Made by a program: the position numbers and the translations under genes. Below the pieces are notes generated by a model, which was given only the letters and a program-made list of their open reading frames with translations, was not told where the DNA came from and searched no databases. A stretch of DNA of 64,000 nucleotides from Tubulanus polymorphus (lineage: Eukaryota; Nemertea; Palaeonemertea; Tubulaniformes; Tubulanidae), in assembly GCF_964204645.1 (NCBI RefSeq), contig NC_134030.1, positions 6,260,278 to 6,324,277 of the forward strand. Direction: 5' to 3'. Positions 15,985 through 27,725 of the stretch are shown here, piece after piece. Position 1 is the stretch's first letter, and each line of letters begins with the position of its first letter.

Positions 15985-18900
15985 ATGGCTGGGAACCGCA
16001 GGAAAAGTCAAGTACAAATACAACAAGTTTGTGAAGATAGTTTACACGGATTGCACCCAATAAAACCTGATAAGGAGGCAAACGATGAAATAGACGGAGA
16101 TATGGTTATACCGGCTAAACGAGTTCGTCAATTGAGGGAAAGAAAACCAAGATTAGAAGGTTTGTTTCTTAAAAAACAATTCACTTCCGGGTTCTCGGTT
16201 TCGATCTATTTCTGTCATTCATTGTGATATGATGGTCTGTAAGTGTAATGCCATTGTGATTGGTTTACCATTAATATTTTTTAAGGTGAAGAAAGCCCAT
16301 ACTTTGAGGGCAAGAAAACTAAACTCAAGAAAACACCAGGTACAGCGGAAAAGAAGAAAAATACACCGGGTACAGCTGGAAAGAAGAATACACCAGGTAC
16401 AGCCGGAAAGAAAAAGAAACGCCCGCCTCCTGGGGCTGAGCAGAGTCAGGGTGATCATGCGCAGCAAGGTCAAGGAGATCATGTCCAGTCTGAGCACGGT
16501 CAAGGTGACCATGTCAATCCTATCGAATGCATTGTTTCTGATTCTGAAGATGACAATGATCAGATCAAACCATCACAAGGTACCGTATTGAAGAAAAACA
16601 AGATTCCGTGTCAATTCTAGCTGGTATCCTGTCTAACATGATAGCATGAATATTTCTGCTTCAGAACTTTTGGAAATGGATGAGCATGGTCTGAGTGGAG
16701 CTAGCGTTTTTGCATTTATGTCAATTAAAAGATCTGGGCGAATGGCATTGAAAGGTTAGTTCAAAAATTCATTTTTGCTGAAGTATTTCTAATAAAGTCG
16801 ATATTATTAATCAAGCACTTATTATGCCATTACTTATAGCATCGGAATCTGTTCAGAACTCTCCTCGGACGCCTGTTAACATGCCGAAATCCAAATCATC
16901 TAGATCTACGTCTGCTAAAACAACCGTAAATAAGGCAGCGAGAGAGACTCCAAATTATACCGTGAAAAAAGCCGTTTCAGACAACGCTCCAAAATCAACT
17001 CGAAATTCAGTGAACACGAGATCAGCCGCTTCTACGCGTAAAACAAAAATCTCATCTCCACAATCCTCAAAATCTACACCTAAAAGAGTTTCAAAATTAG
17101 TCATGAAGAAAGGTAGGTATTAAACTCGAATGAATTTGATGCTGGCTATTTTCATTTTCTGCTACCCCGCTATCTATTTTCTGTTTTGTCAAATCATTTC
17201 TAGATGCTGACAATAGCCTTTGGAAAGGTGAGTAGTGGCTTTTTCCCAATATTTCAGCTAATTCTGGTGGAAAGTATTTAAACTAGGGACTGATGGCAAT
17301 TGTCTTTTCAAATTTCAGTCTTGTTCGATGAGGCCGACAGTAATAATAATAATTCCCCGAATAAATCTTTCGGTTCTGAGTTACTATCACCAGGAACCGG
17401 GACGTCACCTCGATCTGGGGGTCTGCGCCGAGAAACCAATAAACCGTTAAGATATACCCCACCACTCGATGAAACGAAGAAAACTCCTCAAACGACGCAC
17501 GAAGAACCGGAGTCGACTCCGCTCCACGGTAAAAACTCTTCCTCAAAAAAGTGCGTATCAAATAAGAAATCAAAGTCGGATCAGTTAAACAATGGAAGTA
17601 CACCGGTAGAGACTACCGTGACACCTCGGCGTACAAAGGGACGTCCGAGGAAAAGTATCCTCGCATCAGCAACACCGAAGAACGTGAAGATTTCCTCCGA
17701 GTCAATGACACCTAGTAGCAACTTGGCGCCGAAAAACAACAGACTGCAATCGTTACGTAGAGGATATAAACGTCCAGAAGACACAACTCCTTACAAACTG
17801 AGGAAACGAGCTATGACTGGTATGTACAACACTCAGTGTACTGGGTTTACCCCTGGGATCTTTCTAATTGAATATGCCCTAGGATGTGTGACTATCCGGA
17901 GGGCAATTATCTTAGATTCTAGTTTATGTGTCCATGAATCGAGGGAAATGTACCAAGCACGTATATTTGCATGCTGTTTGTATTTGATTATCATTTTAAA
18001 ACATGTGGTGCACCTGGTAATGTGATAAACAATAGACGTCATACCTCCTGCAGTTTTCGGTGACATTATCGCAAGTATCAGAAATGTTCTCTTGCTCTAT
18101 TTGATAGTTGTATTATCTCATTTGAAATGCCAAATTTGATAATTCTATGACTTACGTTTCCCTCAAAATTGATCTGTGCTGTATTGTAAAAAATGCTTAG
18201 AGATACTCTCAGCGTGAAAATGAATCACAAAGGCGACTGATAGGTTGGTATCGGGGGTCATATACGACTTCTGGTATGGCAGCGAATGTGTTGAAACCAG
18301 TGTAGATACAAATCATGATCAATCACAGTTGAATTTTAGAGCGTTCAAATCATTATAACTGTAGATGTAATCGATGAGATCATTTCTGATGAATCCGAGT
18401 ATGCAGAATCTGAGGAGAGTGAGGAGGAAAGTAGCGAAGATGAAGTTGAAGAGGAAAAGAGTGATGATGAAGAGGAAGAAGAAGATGAAACTAAACGATC
18501 TCCGATTAAACCGATTCGTATCAGACACAGGAAACAAGCCGCTATGGTATGTACCGAATCTAACCTAGGACTCGAGGATGCTTCTTTTAATTCAAACTAC
18601 TCACCAAGTAACCTTAATCCTGAGCTACTTCGAATACTAGATTATCAGGGCAATAGCGGATTATAGGCATTGTATGTGGAAGACCCACAAAAATGTATCG
18701 ATTTGATTACGAAATAAGTTACACTGATGTGGTGAATTCATGTTTCAAACAAATCTTTGGATGCGTAGAAGTATTCTACCCGAAACATGATTAAACTACT
18801 TTTCGTTATTAAGATCTTCAACATTGTGGGTCTTTCATGATGTATGCGACTAGTAAAATTTGATTTAACAAAATTGATCGGCTTGTTGAATATTAGGCAA

Positions 18901-21209
18901 GCCCGCATTCCAGAGTTTATAGTGTGGTTAGGTAATTGTAGTGCTATTCTATTTTGCAGCCGGATGAGAATGCCGAGGATTATTTTCTAATGAGTTCGGA
19001 CAACTTGCAGACGTCCGATCGAACGTTGTCTCGTCTGGAGAATCCGATGATGAACGAGGAAATGTTGTCGATCGAATTGATGAAAGTTTCCGTCGGTTAC
19101 GAAACCGAACGTCAAATCCTAATGAACGAATACAGACAGAAATTCTCGAAATGGATATATCAATTGTGGTGAGTTGGATTTATGATAGGTGTAATGTTTC
19201 TAGTTGATAGTCAATGTTGGGTATATTACCACATGTTATATTAGTAGGTTCGATGTTTTGCTTTACTATGAAAGTTTTTCATTCAAGCAATGGATTCAAT
19301 CTGTTATTTCACGGAGTCGGGTCGAAGCGTAATTTACTGGAACGATTTCGGGCGGACGTTATACGCGAATATACGCATCTAGTCATTAATGGATATTTCC
19401 CCAGTTTAACCATTAAACATGTAAGTTCCCATCAATCACTTAATTTTGTTGTTTGATGAAGAAAAACCCAAAATATGTAATGAAAAATTTGTAAAGTAGT
19501 GACGTTTCAACTAGATTGCTATGCCTCATTTTTCAAAACTGTTTCTAACAATTGAGCGTACTCTACTTCAATATCGCGGGTTTATTCTTCAATTGAATTA
19601 TAGAGATTCACTGCTTAATTAAAGAAATATAATTTCGTGGAGTTTTTCGTATTTCTAGATACTGAATAGTATAACGGAAGATTTGCTCGACCAAAATCCG
19701 ACTGTGTTTAATAATCCTATCGACCACGTAGAATTCATACGAGATTATTACAGTGCAAAAGGTAAGAGCCAGGATTCTCAACTTCAACAGCTAAATAATG
19801 AATACTCTGTTATGCTGATTTAAGAGTTACCGTAAGCGTTTTGTAGGAACAGTCAGTGTTGAAACGTTAAAGATCTGAACATTTGAATTTTCATCAGGTT
19901 TATTCACATTCGATGGTAAAAACATTCAATTTCAGATTTCGACGGAGATCGTCAGGATTTATTTCTTGTGATTCACAACATCGACGGTCCGATGTTACGC
20001 GCCGAGAAAGTACAGTCCGTTCTGAGTTTATTGGCTCTTATACCGAATATACACATAATAGCTTCGATAGATCATATCAATGCACCGCTCAGTAAGTTCC
20101 TTGTTATTTCGAGTTTAGTTTTAAGTTTAATATTTATTTTGCGAGTGCAACTAATTTGAATCATGAACGTGTTTCCTTCAGTTTGGGACCAGAATAAATG
20201 TTCGCGTTTTCGCTGGTTATGGAATGACGCGACGACCTATGAACCGTACACCGAGGAGACTTCATACGAAAACTCATTACTCGTACAACAATCAGGATCG
20301 TTAGCGTTGAGTTCATTAACTCATGTGATGAAGAGTTTAACGCCGAATGCTAAACAAATATTCTACCTGCTAGTTAAATATCAACTAGAACATGAACAGT
20401 CTTCACATTATTCGGGTACGATTCATCGGTTTATGATCAATTTATGTGTATTTTGCTAATTATCGTTTTATTTACTCTGGTACTTTATCAGTTAACACAA
20501 AGACCGATAGTACTTAGTAGGTAAACTTGATTTTATCAAAAATATGAGCTTTCGCTACGGTTGCTTCATCAGGGATTGGGCGTTTACCGTTTTGAAAATC
20601 AATGGATAGAAATTGAGCCTGATGGTGGCCAAATGGCTTTACTGATTTGTTTGTATTTCATAAGGTCAGACTGTAGTGATGGTCTGCTTCCTTTTATAAT
20701 ACACCAGACACAAGTCCTTGAATATGCTGGTCATGTTTCTCTTTAATTCCATGACTTTTTCCTCCGTGTCGGTTCACTCAGCTTGTACCGGTATATCAAA
20801 TGAAATCAAGTTAACCCACAAAGTACTACCAGTTTTCACGTTGATTAGATTGACATAGCGTTAACACGGATCCTCTACAAGTAGTCGGGTTTATAATTGC
20901 AGGCATGTCCTTCCAAGATTTGTATCAACGATGTCGCGAAGCTTTCCTCGTCAATTCTGATCTGACGTTGAGAGCGCAACTCACCGAATTCAGGGATCAT
21001 AAACTCATCAAATTCAAAAAGGTAAGGATAGCGGTCTTAACCAAGTTAAATGTGCGAGAATTTAAGCCAGTTATCAAAAGTATCTTGTATGCAATAATGT
21101 ATTAACATTTCAGGGTCACGATGGTATGGAATATTTGACTGTACCACTAGAGGCAAGCATGCTTAAAGAATTCTTAGAGCAACAAGATGATCACGATGAT
21201 CAACTATGA
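15985..21209 (+). CDS. ORC2: Origin recognition complex subunit 2
   Basis: Fourteen exons: 15985-16159, 16286-16579, 16665-16754, 16840-17112, 17204-17227, 17319-17819, 18365-18546, 18960-19168, 19288-19420, 19659-19761, 19936-20091, 20182-20415, 20903-21021, 21114-21209. They encode 862 aa versus ~577 in human. The C-terminal half is clearly ORC2: [57 protein letters not shown] and the winged-helix part [21 protein letters not shown]. The N-terminal ~480 residues are basic and acidic low complexity: three [10 protein letters not shown]-type repeats, three QGDH repeats, an AT-hook-like KGRPRK, and an acidic run in exon 7. Exon 5 is a 24-nt micro-exon. The start at 15985 has good context (AAAGATGGC); an in-frame ATG at 15919 is an alternative. 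AATAAA is at 21315. Confidence 0.92.
18671..18840. repeat. Short foldback repeat in ORC2 intron 7
   Basis: GGAAGACCCACAA (18678-18690) pairs with TTGTGGGTCTTTC (about 18825-18837). Inside, TCATGTTTC (18738-18746) pairs with GAAACATGA (18782-18790). This nested inverted repeat of ~170 bp without coding potential resembles a decayed MITE. No target-site duplication was recognised. Confidence 0.45.
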
Positions 21210-22696
21210 TAATCAGTATCTATTGATGACGTGACGCAGACTCTTATTTATTAACCCTTCAGTTCAACCTTTGATGTTTTCTAAATCTCTGTACATATAA
21301 TGTGTATTATTGCAAATAAAACTGTGTGAATATCTTTCAAATCTCGAATTCTGGTTATGTCTCTGTTGGGAGTAAGGTGAATTAATGGATGCATCGATCC
21401 GAAACCTATGTTACTGTCATCCAGGTTGCAGTTATCAGTGTGGACCATCCTTGTTGATGACATCCACATGATGATTAAATCTCTTAATAGATAGAATTAA
21501 GAGTGGTGTGACAACTATTTCGATGACGATTTTCAGGGGAATTTGTGAGACCTGCACAATCCTATCAAGTTTTTCTGAGTGTCCTTTTTCATTTTGTCAA
21601 CAAAGATAATTGGTGCATTTCAGTCCTGCAGGAGTTAATATTTCTTTTTTGGACATCAAAGAGTGCCCTTTTTGGACTTGACAAGATCTTCAAGAATGAC
21701 CTCTGGATCCTACCCTGGACTTAAGTTTGTAGTTCCACAACCTCAAGTGGAAGGAAGTGTTGGATACCAACTTCAACTGCTGTACAAACCATAATCATAC
21801 ATCCTGATCCAGCTTGTTAGAGACAATAAATTCAAAATGGCCGATTACTTCATCATGTATACATATATTAAATCTTTATTCTATTTCTGAATCCTTCTCA
21901 GTCATGGGAGCATAAAGTTTGATCATTTTTCATGGATTCAAGATTTTCATCTTTTACCCCAAACATAATCTTCATATTCAGATTTGATGATTGTTGAACC
22001 TTTTCCGTGTTGAACACATTATTTAAGTATCAAGTACCAAACATTTACAGTCATTTCGATAACCGTAATATTCTAAGACCACTTTAATCCCCCTCTTAAG
22101 CGGGATTTAAGGCAAAGCTTCACAAATGGCAGATAATATTCTATCACATTACATGTGGGCCTTTTATATGCGTACATTCATGCTACTATCACAGAAAAAT
22201 ACAAAATAATAAAATTCTACATATAAAATATAATCAAATAGAACCGAATCTAGGTTTGTGTTTTTAGTACCAGTATATATTCCCTGTCAAAGCCTGGAGA
22301 GAAATGAATGTAACAAAAACGTGAATGATTCTAAATGCACTGTACTTTTAAAAAGAAGACGTCTTTCCTTTCACGCATTCTCATAGTTTTAATATAGAGC
22401 TGCGTTGATGTGGCTGTCTCAGTCATCAGCTTCACAATAATTCCTTACTATAATTCACAAGTTATTGTAAACTACGGAATGTACTCTGAACAAAACCACA
22501 AAACATGACAAGAAAACAATGAATATTCACATGTCTTCAGTAGATTTCCTACGACCTCCGATTTAAAATCCGGCAATATTGGCATCACTCGAAAAATCAA
22601 AGTTTTTATAAGTGTTTAAAAGATTCGACCCACTCGACTTCAAAATGGAAGCTAAGTCTCCATGTCATTCGATAAGCTTCACAAAGCTCTCTGTCA
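21210..22696. other. Convergent 3' UTR interval ORC2 / KLHL18
   Basis: No gene is seen. The left end holds the ORC2 3' UTR (AATAAA 21315-21320). The right part is probably the long 3' UTR of the minus-strand Kelch gene. A candidate minus-strand poly(A) signal (TTTATT on plus) is at 21875-21880. Open frames here are short and lack domains. Confidence 0.5.
21315..21320 (+). terminator. Poly(A) signal of ORC2
   Basis: AATAAA 106 nt after the ORC2 stop, followed by a TGTGTG-like GU-rich tract (ACTGTGTGAATA). Confidence 0.65.
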
Positions 22697-25600
22697 CTAG
22701 TCAATACTAGGACATAAAGGTATCACACCGACTCCTACGCCTCCTTCATGAGCGCACATCGAAGCCACTGTTGTCCACATATTGGTATCGGGATTATACA
22801 TTTCAGTCGAATTGAGATTTGTGACGCCATCGTAGCCACCAACCGCGTATAACCGACCACAATTAGAAACTAGCGCCACCCGACTACGTTTCACTTTCAT
22901 CGGCGCGACGTAAGACCATAGGTTTGTCTTTGGATTGTAACATTCGACCGTTTTTAAGAACACGTGGCCGTCGTATCCACCGACCGCGTACAGTAGTCCG
23001 TTTAAAGCCGCTACTCCGAGACGACAACGTTTCGTAATCATCGGCGCCACTTCTTTCCACTCGCCCGTCAGATTATTGTAACATTCAACCTGAACAGAAG
23101 AAATTCACAGAAGTAACTTCATTAATCCCAATAAAATCGCCCAATTTTGTTAAATTTTCATTATATTATTCATTTGATGCAACTCTATTGCTGAAAATAG
23201 AGATCGTAAGTGAGACTTACCGAGTCAAATATCGACAGCCCATCGTGACCTCCAAGAGCATAAATCTGTCCATCAAATACTGTCACACCCGCCGCACTAC
23301 GATGTTTCATCATATTCGAGCACATTGTCCATCTAAAAATGCCAATATCATTGACTGTTAATCATCTTCTAAACATTCATTCAAACGTAGCTCTTCTGCC
23401 TTGATAAGATCAGTACTCACACTTTAGTTTCTGGGTTGTAAAATTCTACCGAATTCAGAGACGAAACTCCGTCATAACCTCCACAAACGTACAGACTGTT
23501 ATCTAATGGAGCCGCTCCGAGTGCGCTGAAGAAATAGTCATAAAACAATCAATACATCATGGATTCACTGAGAATATGTAACAATATTGCTTAATCGATT
23601 CTTAAAATTTGTTAAGATCTATATTTGACTCGCGAATAAAGAACTGAGTTCTAGAATAAGTTCCGTCAAAATTATTACTCTGAAAATAAGTAGAGACAAG
23701 GAGGGCATGATTTACCTGCGTTTACAGTTCATAGGGGTGATAGTGCTCCACATCTTCGAACAAGGTTCAAACACTTCGACCGTGTGTAGCCTTTCCTGAC
23801 CGTCGTAGCCTCCTATCGCGTACAATTTACCGTTCAATACAGCAACGCCTACTCGACTTCGTAAAGTTTTCATCGGTTCAGCGAGCTGCCACCTTCCAAC
23901 TATCGGATCAAATGCTTCTACCGTACACAACGAATCACCTACATGAAAATTGAAAAGTTTACTATTCAGGTCATCGTGACATAACATCATGTTATCATGT
24001 ATATAATATATACAAATTTAAAAACATAGATTTCTCAGTGGCCCTTTCAACTGATACAAAATTACAAATTTAGAAAAGTTATACTATTCAAAATAACATA
24101 TTATCAGTTGAGGTAGCCAAAATAAAGTTACTTCGTAAGGTTTTCATCGGTTCAGCGAGCTGCCACCTTCCAACTATTGGATCAAAGTTATACTATTCAA
24201 AATAATATATTATCAATTGAGGTAGCCAAAATAATTTTTGGTGGTATGGATCACCCTCTCACTAACATCAACAGGCATACACGAAACAAAGCCATGATTG
24301 AGGGTTCACTAACCTGATGATGTGAGACCACCAACTGCGTATATCATACCGACAATATCCGTGCAGCATCGCGGTCGACGCTTAAATGTTTGCAATAATG
24401 GACGTCGTTCGGGCATTAAATGATAATCTTTCGCTTCATCAACCAAATCTCTAAAATCAACCACAATGTAAAGCATCGATTCAAGTTAGTTTCGCGTTCA
24501 CCGAGGTAGAAACTGTCAATTACAATGTCGAAACGTACCGACATCTGAGAGATGTTTTTATCAAATCGACCATCGCGACTCTATCCGCAAGAAACTGCGG
24601 TGTAAGTAAAGGAAGTCGAACGAGTTTGAGTAATTCGGAAAGGTGGTCTTTACGTTCTTGGAGATCAGCTTTTATCCAGGCTAACATCGCTTCAAATACC
24701 TACAACAGACAAATTAACATCACTAATAACTATTTAAGCCCGGTCATTTCTTCTTGGATTATCAGACGAGGTTTTAGAATTGGGAGACTAGAGAAATGTT
24801 CAAAACTAATAATCAGAGTAACTCAAACTTCTAGAGTTCAAGGGACACTATAGCAACTGGAGAAATGCTTCAAACTAATATTCTAACCTGCTCTTCACTG
24901 GTAACATACAGTTCATCACGTGATAATATATCGTGTATTTCTGTATATGTGATCTGCAAAAATTCATCCGATTTTGAAACCTCCATGAAATGTTTTTGAA
25001 TGTACTTATTCGCAGCCTCCGTGACTGAAGGACACATGAACTGCTCTGCAAATGCCAAGATACCGAGTACATTGTTAGGCGTTAGCCTGAAATGAAAAAT
25101 TGTAATTCTTGATTTTTTTGTAGGATACAAGAAAGCCTGTAATCAATAGTCAGTCATTGAACTATGGTTTGATACCATTGCATATTCCTACAAACCAATC
25201 ATAATAAAGTAAACCTCACCTAAATTGGACAAACTGAAAAAATTGGTCTTAGTTAGCAAATGTCTGGGTTTAGGATAGTCAGTAATCTGTCTGTGGTTTT
25301 GTTTCTTTGGTATAAGCCCCTCCGATTCAACAAATAGCTTAACACCAACAATTGGGTAACTAACTAGGTTCACGATTGAATGGACTTTTTGGTTCATTGA
25401 TTATCTTAATATAATTAGAAATAGGCTTAAGATTTAAATAAAATCAACATTTGATGCACTTAGCTTCATTTTTACCTATTTTTCAGGAAATCACAGCAGG
25501 CTTCTTTAACCGACTGCAACTGCAGAAAACTAGCTCCCACAAGGATATTCTGAACGTTGTTGCTGTCTAGCTGAACTCGTCCGTTGTAAGCAAAATTCAC

Positions 25601-26510
25601 TAATGCTTCCAATGCACTGTAAGGAATCAAAATCAGCATTTATAATAAGGTCTAATCTATTCTCAAGGATATCGTCACAGGAACTTGATCTAGGGGATGA
25701 ATTTCATTATCTATTATGTTATCCAGCCATTGATGTTTTAACTGTGCAGACAAGGAATTTCAGACCTTTGTATAACTTATGTATCTATATAGGTAAAATT
25801 GCTAAAATATTTGTGTAAACACGGCATTACTTTGAATATTGTTTCTATTTCTGTCACCAATTAATTTTGTCGAATAAACTGTAAACCATCAACTTGTAAA
25901 CTTTCCGCTATTGATTTTGTCAAATAAACTATATTAACTAATCAATGTTGACATGTGCCAGTGGGTAGGCCTATGTATTTCACATTTTATTTAGTTCTTC
26001 CTCATCTTCACATTATCACATCTTCTCGGAACACCAACAATTATTAGGTTTCAGACTAAAACTGACCTGTGTTCGATTCCTTGCATCGTGATGTCATTTT
26101 GACGCGATTCGACCATATCATGAGTAAACATCGCATGGAAATACGGAATACTCGACGCCAATACAATACGATGAGCTGTAAACATATGATTATCTACCTA
26201 CAAAACGAATTGGCAAAAAGACGTAGAGAACCAGTATAGGCCGGTTACCGATCATCAATACTGCAGCAAAATTAGATTCAAATTAATGGACATTCTTGTT
26301 GGCGAATGGTTATGATTTGATTCCAATTAGCTTACACTTGTTCAACAGGACAACATGTTCAAGTAGAAGAGATCTAACAAATTTTAAATCATTGACACTA
26401 ACCCTCAACGTAACATCACATAGTTTCCCTTCTCTCCGGATACTTTCCATCATCGGAAAAGCGAGACGAGGAAGATCATCCATCGTAAATACTACAACAT
26501 CATCAGCCAT
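22697..26510 (-). CDS. KLHL18: Kelch-like protein 18 (BTB-BACK-Kelch, CUL3 adaptor)
   Basis: Ten exons on the minus strand: 26510-26403, 26197-26067, 25616-25476, 25086-24888, 24699-24539, 24450-24314, 23938-23716, 23525-23421, 23332-23221, 23089-22697. They encode 569 aa (human KLHL18 574). Order: BTB (GKLCDVTLR, then [20 protein letters not shown], then [12 protein letters not shown]), BACK ([16 protein letters not shown] through [13 protein letters not shown]), then [17 protein letters not shown] and six Kelch blades with YAVGG/YDG doublets, ending [11 protein letters not shown]. The linker and C-terminus match KLHL18 better than other KLHL members. The family recruits substrates to CUL3 ubiquitin ligase. 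Intron 6 contains a stray copy of part of exon 7, and the 5' leader region contains a perfect hairpin. Confidence 0.93.
24077..24234. repeat. Copied exon-7 fragment set between direct duplications, KLHL18 intron 6
   Basis: 24130-24186 repeats 57 nt of KLHL18 exon 7 (source 23856-23912) in the same orientation, with 2 mismatches. It is flanked by two copies of a 49-nt intronic sequence (24077-24125 and 24186-24234, 2 mismatches). The copy has no splice sites and the reading frame is not continued. It looks like a templated insertion with a local duplication, not a functional exon. Confidence 0.85.
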
Positions 26511-26647
26511 CGTCGTCCCTCTTAAAAATGCAGTTTGGAAATTGTGCAGAGAATCAGAGAATCAACGAAACGGCCAAAGTACCGAAACCGAGATAGAAAT
26601 ACATCGTATGCTAAATAATTGAATGATGTCTGTCTGCAGAGTTTCCA

Positions 26648-26686
26648 GAACCTGACATGACAGGTCTTACCTGTCATGTCAGGTTC
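26648..26686. repeat. Perfect 17-bp hairpin upstream of KLHL18
   Basis: GAACCTGACATGACAGG (26648-26664), a 5-nt loop TCTTA, then its exact reverse complement (26670-26686). It lies 138 bp upstream of the KLHL18 ATG, in the probable leader or promoter. The arms contain CTGTCA/TGACAGG, which resembles TALE homeodomain (MEIS/TGIF) sites. Whether it acts as DNA or RNA is unknown. Confidence 0.75.
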
Positions 26687-27219
26687 CGAAAAAACCCAAA
26701 TTCACAACAATATTTGACGAAACGGCGAAATATCTAGGCATGTGCTAGACGAATGGAAGAACATTTTGAGTTGAATGAATATTCTGATCCGTCGTAAATA
26801 TCGAAAATGATTCAACAATAACGATAAGGAAAATGTTCTGACTAATAATTCATTTGAAAGGTTGATTTATAAGAAGAAAATATTTATGTGTAAAATGACT
26901 TATTTCTGTATTAAAGGGAAAATAAGTTTCAGGCATAGATGAATTTATTAATGTAGAAGTAAGAGAATATTTTCGATAGCTGAATCGGGGTCTTCGTTTC
27001 CGCAATAAGACACTAAAAAATATCTGCTCACTATCACAGTTCGCCGGCATCACCTGATCACTCCTCACTGTCCTGAAACTCACTATTTATATTCATTGTT
27101 TTTATGGTGTACATGTAAAAGAGCCGAATGCAATATAGAGACTGATTTTAAATCAACTCATCAATTTAAAGCAAAATTTAAAGCAAGAAGTTTTTCTATT
27201 TATATCAGTTTTAATGCAC

Positions 27220-27510
27220 ACCTGTCACCAATTCTGCAAAATGGCGCCGGCTGCCGTGTGAGGTCTCGCTTCAAAATTATTGTTTTATAGTAACTTAAGA
27301 TTTAATCTATCTATGGTAAGCAATTAATATCATGCTCATAAGGAGACCAAAAAAATTAAAATTTTCCTTCACTTCATCAGTTTAATAATGCAGACCTGTC
27401 ACCACAACTAAGGTCTCGAGAAGCTCCGCAAAATGGCGCAAGCTGCCGTGTGAGGTCTCGCTTCAAAATTATTGTTTTAAAGTACTTAAGATTAACTATA
27501 TCCATGGTAA
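27220..27510 (+). repeat. Tandem duplication with YY1-like ATGGCG core
   Basis: Two diverged copies (about 27220-27320 and 27393-27510) share ACCTGTCACC, GCAAAATGGCGC, GCTGCCGTGTGAGGTCTCGC and TTCAAAATTATTGTTTTA, ending in ATGGTAAG. In each, the ATG opens a six-codon frame that stops at TGA. AAAATGGCG resembles a YY1 initiator element, and ATG|GTAAGA looks like a splice donor. This could be a duplicated promoter/first exon of the downstream non-coding transcript. Confidence 0.5.
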
Positions 27511-27725
27511 GATTTATTTTTATGGCCTTATTAAAGTTCCACGATATTGTTCAGCTGGCTACTGCTCCTGTTCCTGCTTCCTGAGGAACGACGATGTTTT
27601 ATGTGTTACTGTTCGTCTCCGTGCTGTCCTGTACTGTTCCATGTTTATTAATCCGTTCTATTTTTCAGCAATTAATCCGTTTTATTTTTCAGGGCCGATT
27701 TCTCTGTCGAATTTCAACGTTTGCT

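Noticed and set aside
17283-17784. Minus-strand frames of 67-106 codons opposite ORC2 exon 6
   Set aside because: They are shadows of a long biased-composition exon; the plus-strand exon has matching phases on both sides.
19275-19287. Upstream acceptor AAAG at 19274 for ORC2 exon 9
   Set aside because: It puts the conserved [13 protein letters not shown] out of frame. The acceptor ATTCAAG ending at 19287 restores phase and matches the family.
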